A DNA stretch of 64,000 bases from TK10-74A sp965217625 (lineage in GTDB: Bacteria; Chloroflexota; Dehalococcoidia; Bin125), in the NCBI GenBank assembly GCA_965217625.1, contig OZ244557.1, positions 1,612,001 through 1,676,000 on the forward strand, written 5' to 3'. The stretch's first letter is position 1. The number at the start of each line of letters is the position of its first letter. This document shows, piece by piece, positions 63,463 through 64,000 of this stretch. Position numbers and translations under genes: made by a program. The notes beneath the pieces are model-generated. The model saw only the letters and a program-made list of their open reading frames with translations. It ran no database searches and had not been told where the DNA came from.

Positions 63463-64000
63463 AGCGGATCCGCGGATCCAGGAACGCGTAGGACACGTCG
63501 ACGGCCAGATTGGCGAGGGCGACGGCGCCGGCCAGCATGACCCCGATCGCCTGCACCGTCGGGAGTTCCCGGTGGAAGGCGGAGTCGACCAAGAGCTTGC
63601 CGACGCCCGGCAGGTAGAAGACGCTCTCGATGATGACGAAGCCGCCCACGATCGTGGAGACCTGGAGCCCCATCACCGTGACGACGGGGATGAGCGCGTT
63701 GCGGAACGCGTGCCGCAGGATCACGCTCCGCTCGCGCAGGCCCTTGGCGTAGGCCGTGCGCACGTAGTCCTGCCGCAGCACGTCCACCAGGGCGGCGCGG
63801 GTCTGCCGCGCCAGGATCGCCGCCTGCGTCGCTCCGATCGCGAAGGCCGGCAAGGCGACCGAGCGCAAGTTCTGGACCGGGTCGTCGAGGAAGCTGGTGA
63901 AGCCGGTGGCCGGGAACCAGCGCAGTTGCACCGCGAAGATCAGAATCAGCATCAGCGCCAGCCAGAAGTTCGGGATGGCGGCCCCCAGCACGGCGAGCGT
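63455..64000 (-). CDS. Peptide/nickel-type ABC transporter permease, DppB family (5' end outside window)
   Basis: The frame is open to the window edge, so the N-terminal half is missing; 181 residues are visible. They include LGAAIPNFWLALMLILIFAV, the EAA loop YVRTAYAKGLRERSVILRHAFRN and a closing VDVSYAFLDPRIRYE, all DppB features. It overlaps the DppC gene by 8 bases. The binding protein is probably beyond 64000. Confidence 0.92.
   Translation of the reverse strand, partial: TLAVLGAAIPNFWLALMLILIFAVQLRWFPATGFTSFLDDPVQNLRSVALPAFAIGATQAAILARQTRAALVDVLRQDYVRTAYAKGLRERSVILRHAFRNALIPVVTVMGLQVSTIVGGFVIIESVFYLPGVGKLLVDSAFHRELPTVQAIGVMLAGAVALANLAVDVSYAFLDPRIRYE

Overview
This 64 kb window is high-GC bacterial chromosome with dense coding on both strands, frequent GTG/TTG starts and short intergenic gaps. 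I see no rRNA, tRNA, CRISPR array or complete insertion sequence. The content points to an aerobic or microaerobic, probably free-living heterotroph: luciferase-like (LLM) F420/flavin oxidoreductases, an FrhB-type protein, many acyl-CoA enzymes, class III CoA-transferases, an acetoin/2-oxoacid dehydrogenase operon and two oligopeptide ABC importers. The palindromic repeats and GC-embedded TAnnnT promoter boxes look to me like Chloroflexota, possibly Dehalococcoidia-like, but this is an impression and no marker gene settles it.

Layout. 1-13 kb: an amidohydrolase, crotonases, a cysteine-free L36 gene, a NudC-type Nudix enzyme, a class III CoA-transferase, a DUF433/DUF5615 toxin-antitoxin-like pair, an MDR oxidoreductase, DinB and SMP-30 proteins and an acyl-CoA ligase. 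13-24 kb: a MacB/FtsX-type ABC export locus with two ATPases, two giant (about 1,130-residue) permeases and two small membrane-anchored beta-domain proteins. 24-25 kb: a lower-GC DUF3644 gene with a HEPN-like R-D-x3-H motif. 25-29 kb: a three-gene 2-oxoacid:ferredoxin oxidoreductase operon led by an FrhB-like iron-sulfur protein. 29-35 kb: uppP and an acoA-acoB-acoX-acoC-like operon. 35-41 kb: an LLM oxidoreductase, a CoA-transferase, two tandemly duplicated acyl-CoA carboxyltransferases and an SDR. 41-46 kb: an oligopeptide/metal-type ABC importer (dppA-like, dppB, dppC) whose binding protein has a roughly 240-residue Ala-rich stalk, with a G21 homopolymer against its promoter. 46-56 kb: a fused double CoA-transferase, a cell-wall-anchored repeat protein, two acyl-CoA dehydrogenases, DUF169, a crotonase and a CoA-transferase. 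56-64 kb: a bactofilin, a 2-keto-4-pentenoate hydratase translationally coupled to a GrdB-family protein with an in-frame UGA (probable selenocysteine), a catabolic run (AhpD-like, VOC, AKR, SDR, PhyH) and a second peptide-type ABC transporter that runs off the end.

How the genes fit together. Most of the window activates, moves, oxidises, hydrates and carboxylates acyl-CoA thioesters: CoA ligase, four CoA-transferase genes (five domains), two acyl-CoA dehydrogenases, three crotonases and two carboxyltransferases. Dedicated redox modules (OFOR plus FrhB, LLM enzymes) and uptake systems sit around this core. The strongest unexpected signal is the in-frame UGA at 57920-57922. Next come the homopolymer promoter of the binding-protein gene, the AbrB-tailed ABC ATPase and the HEPN-like gene.
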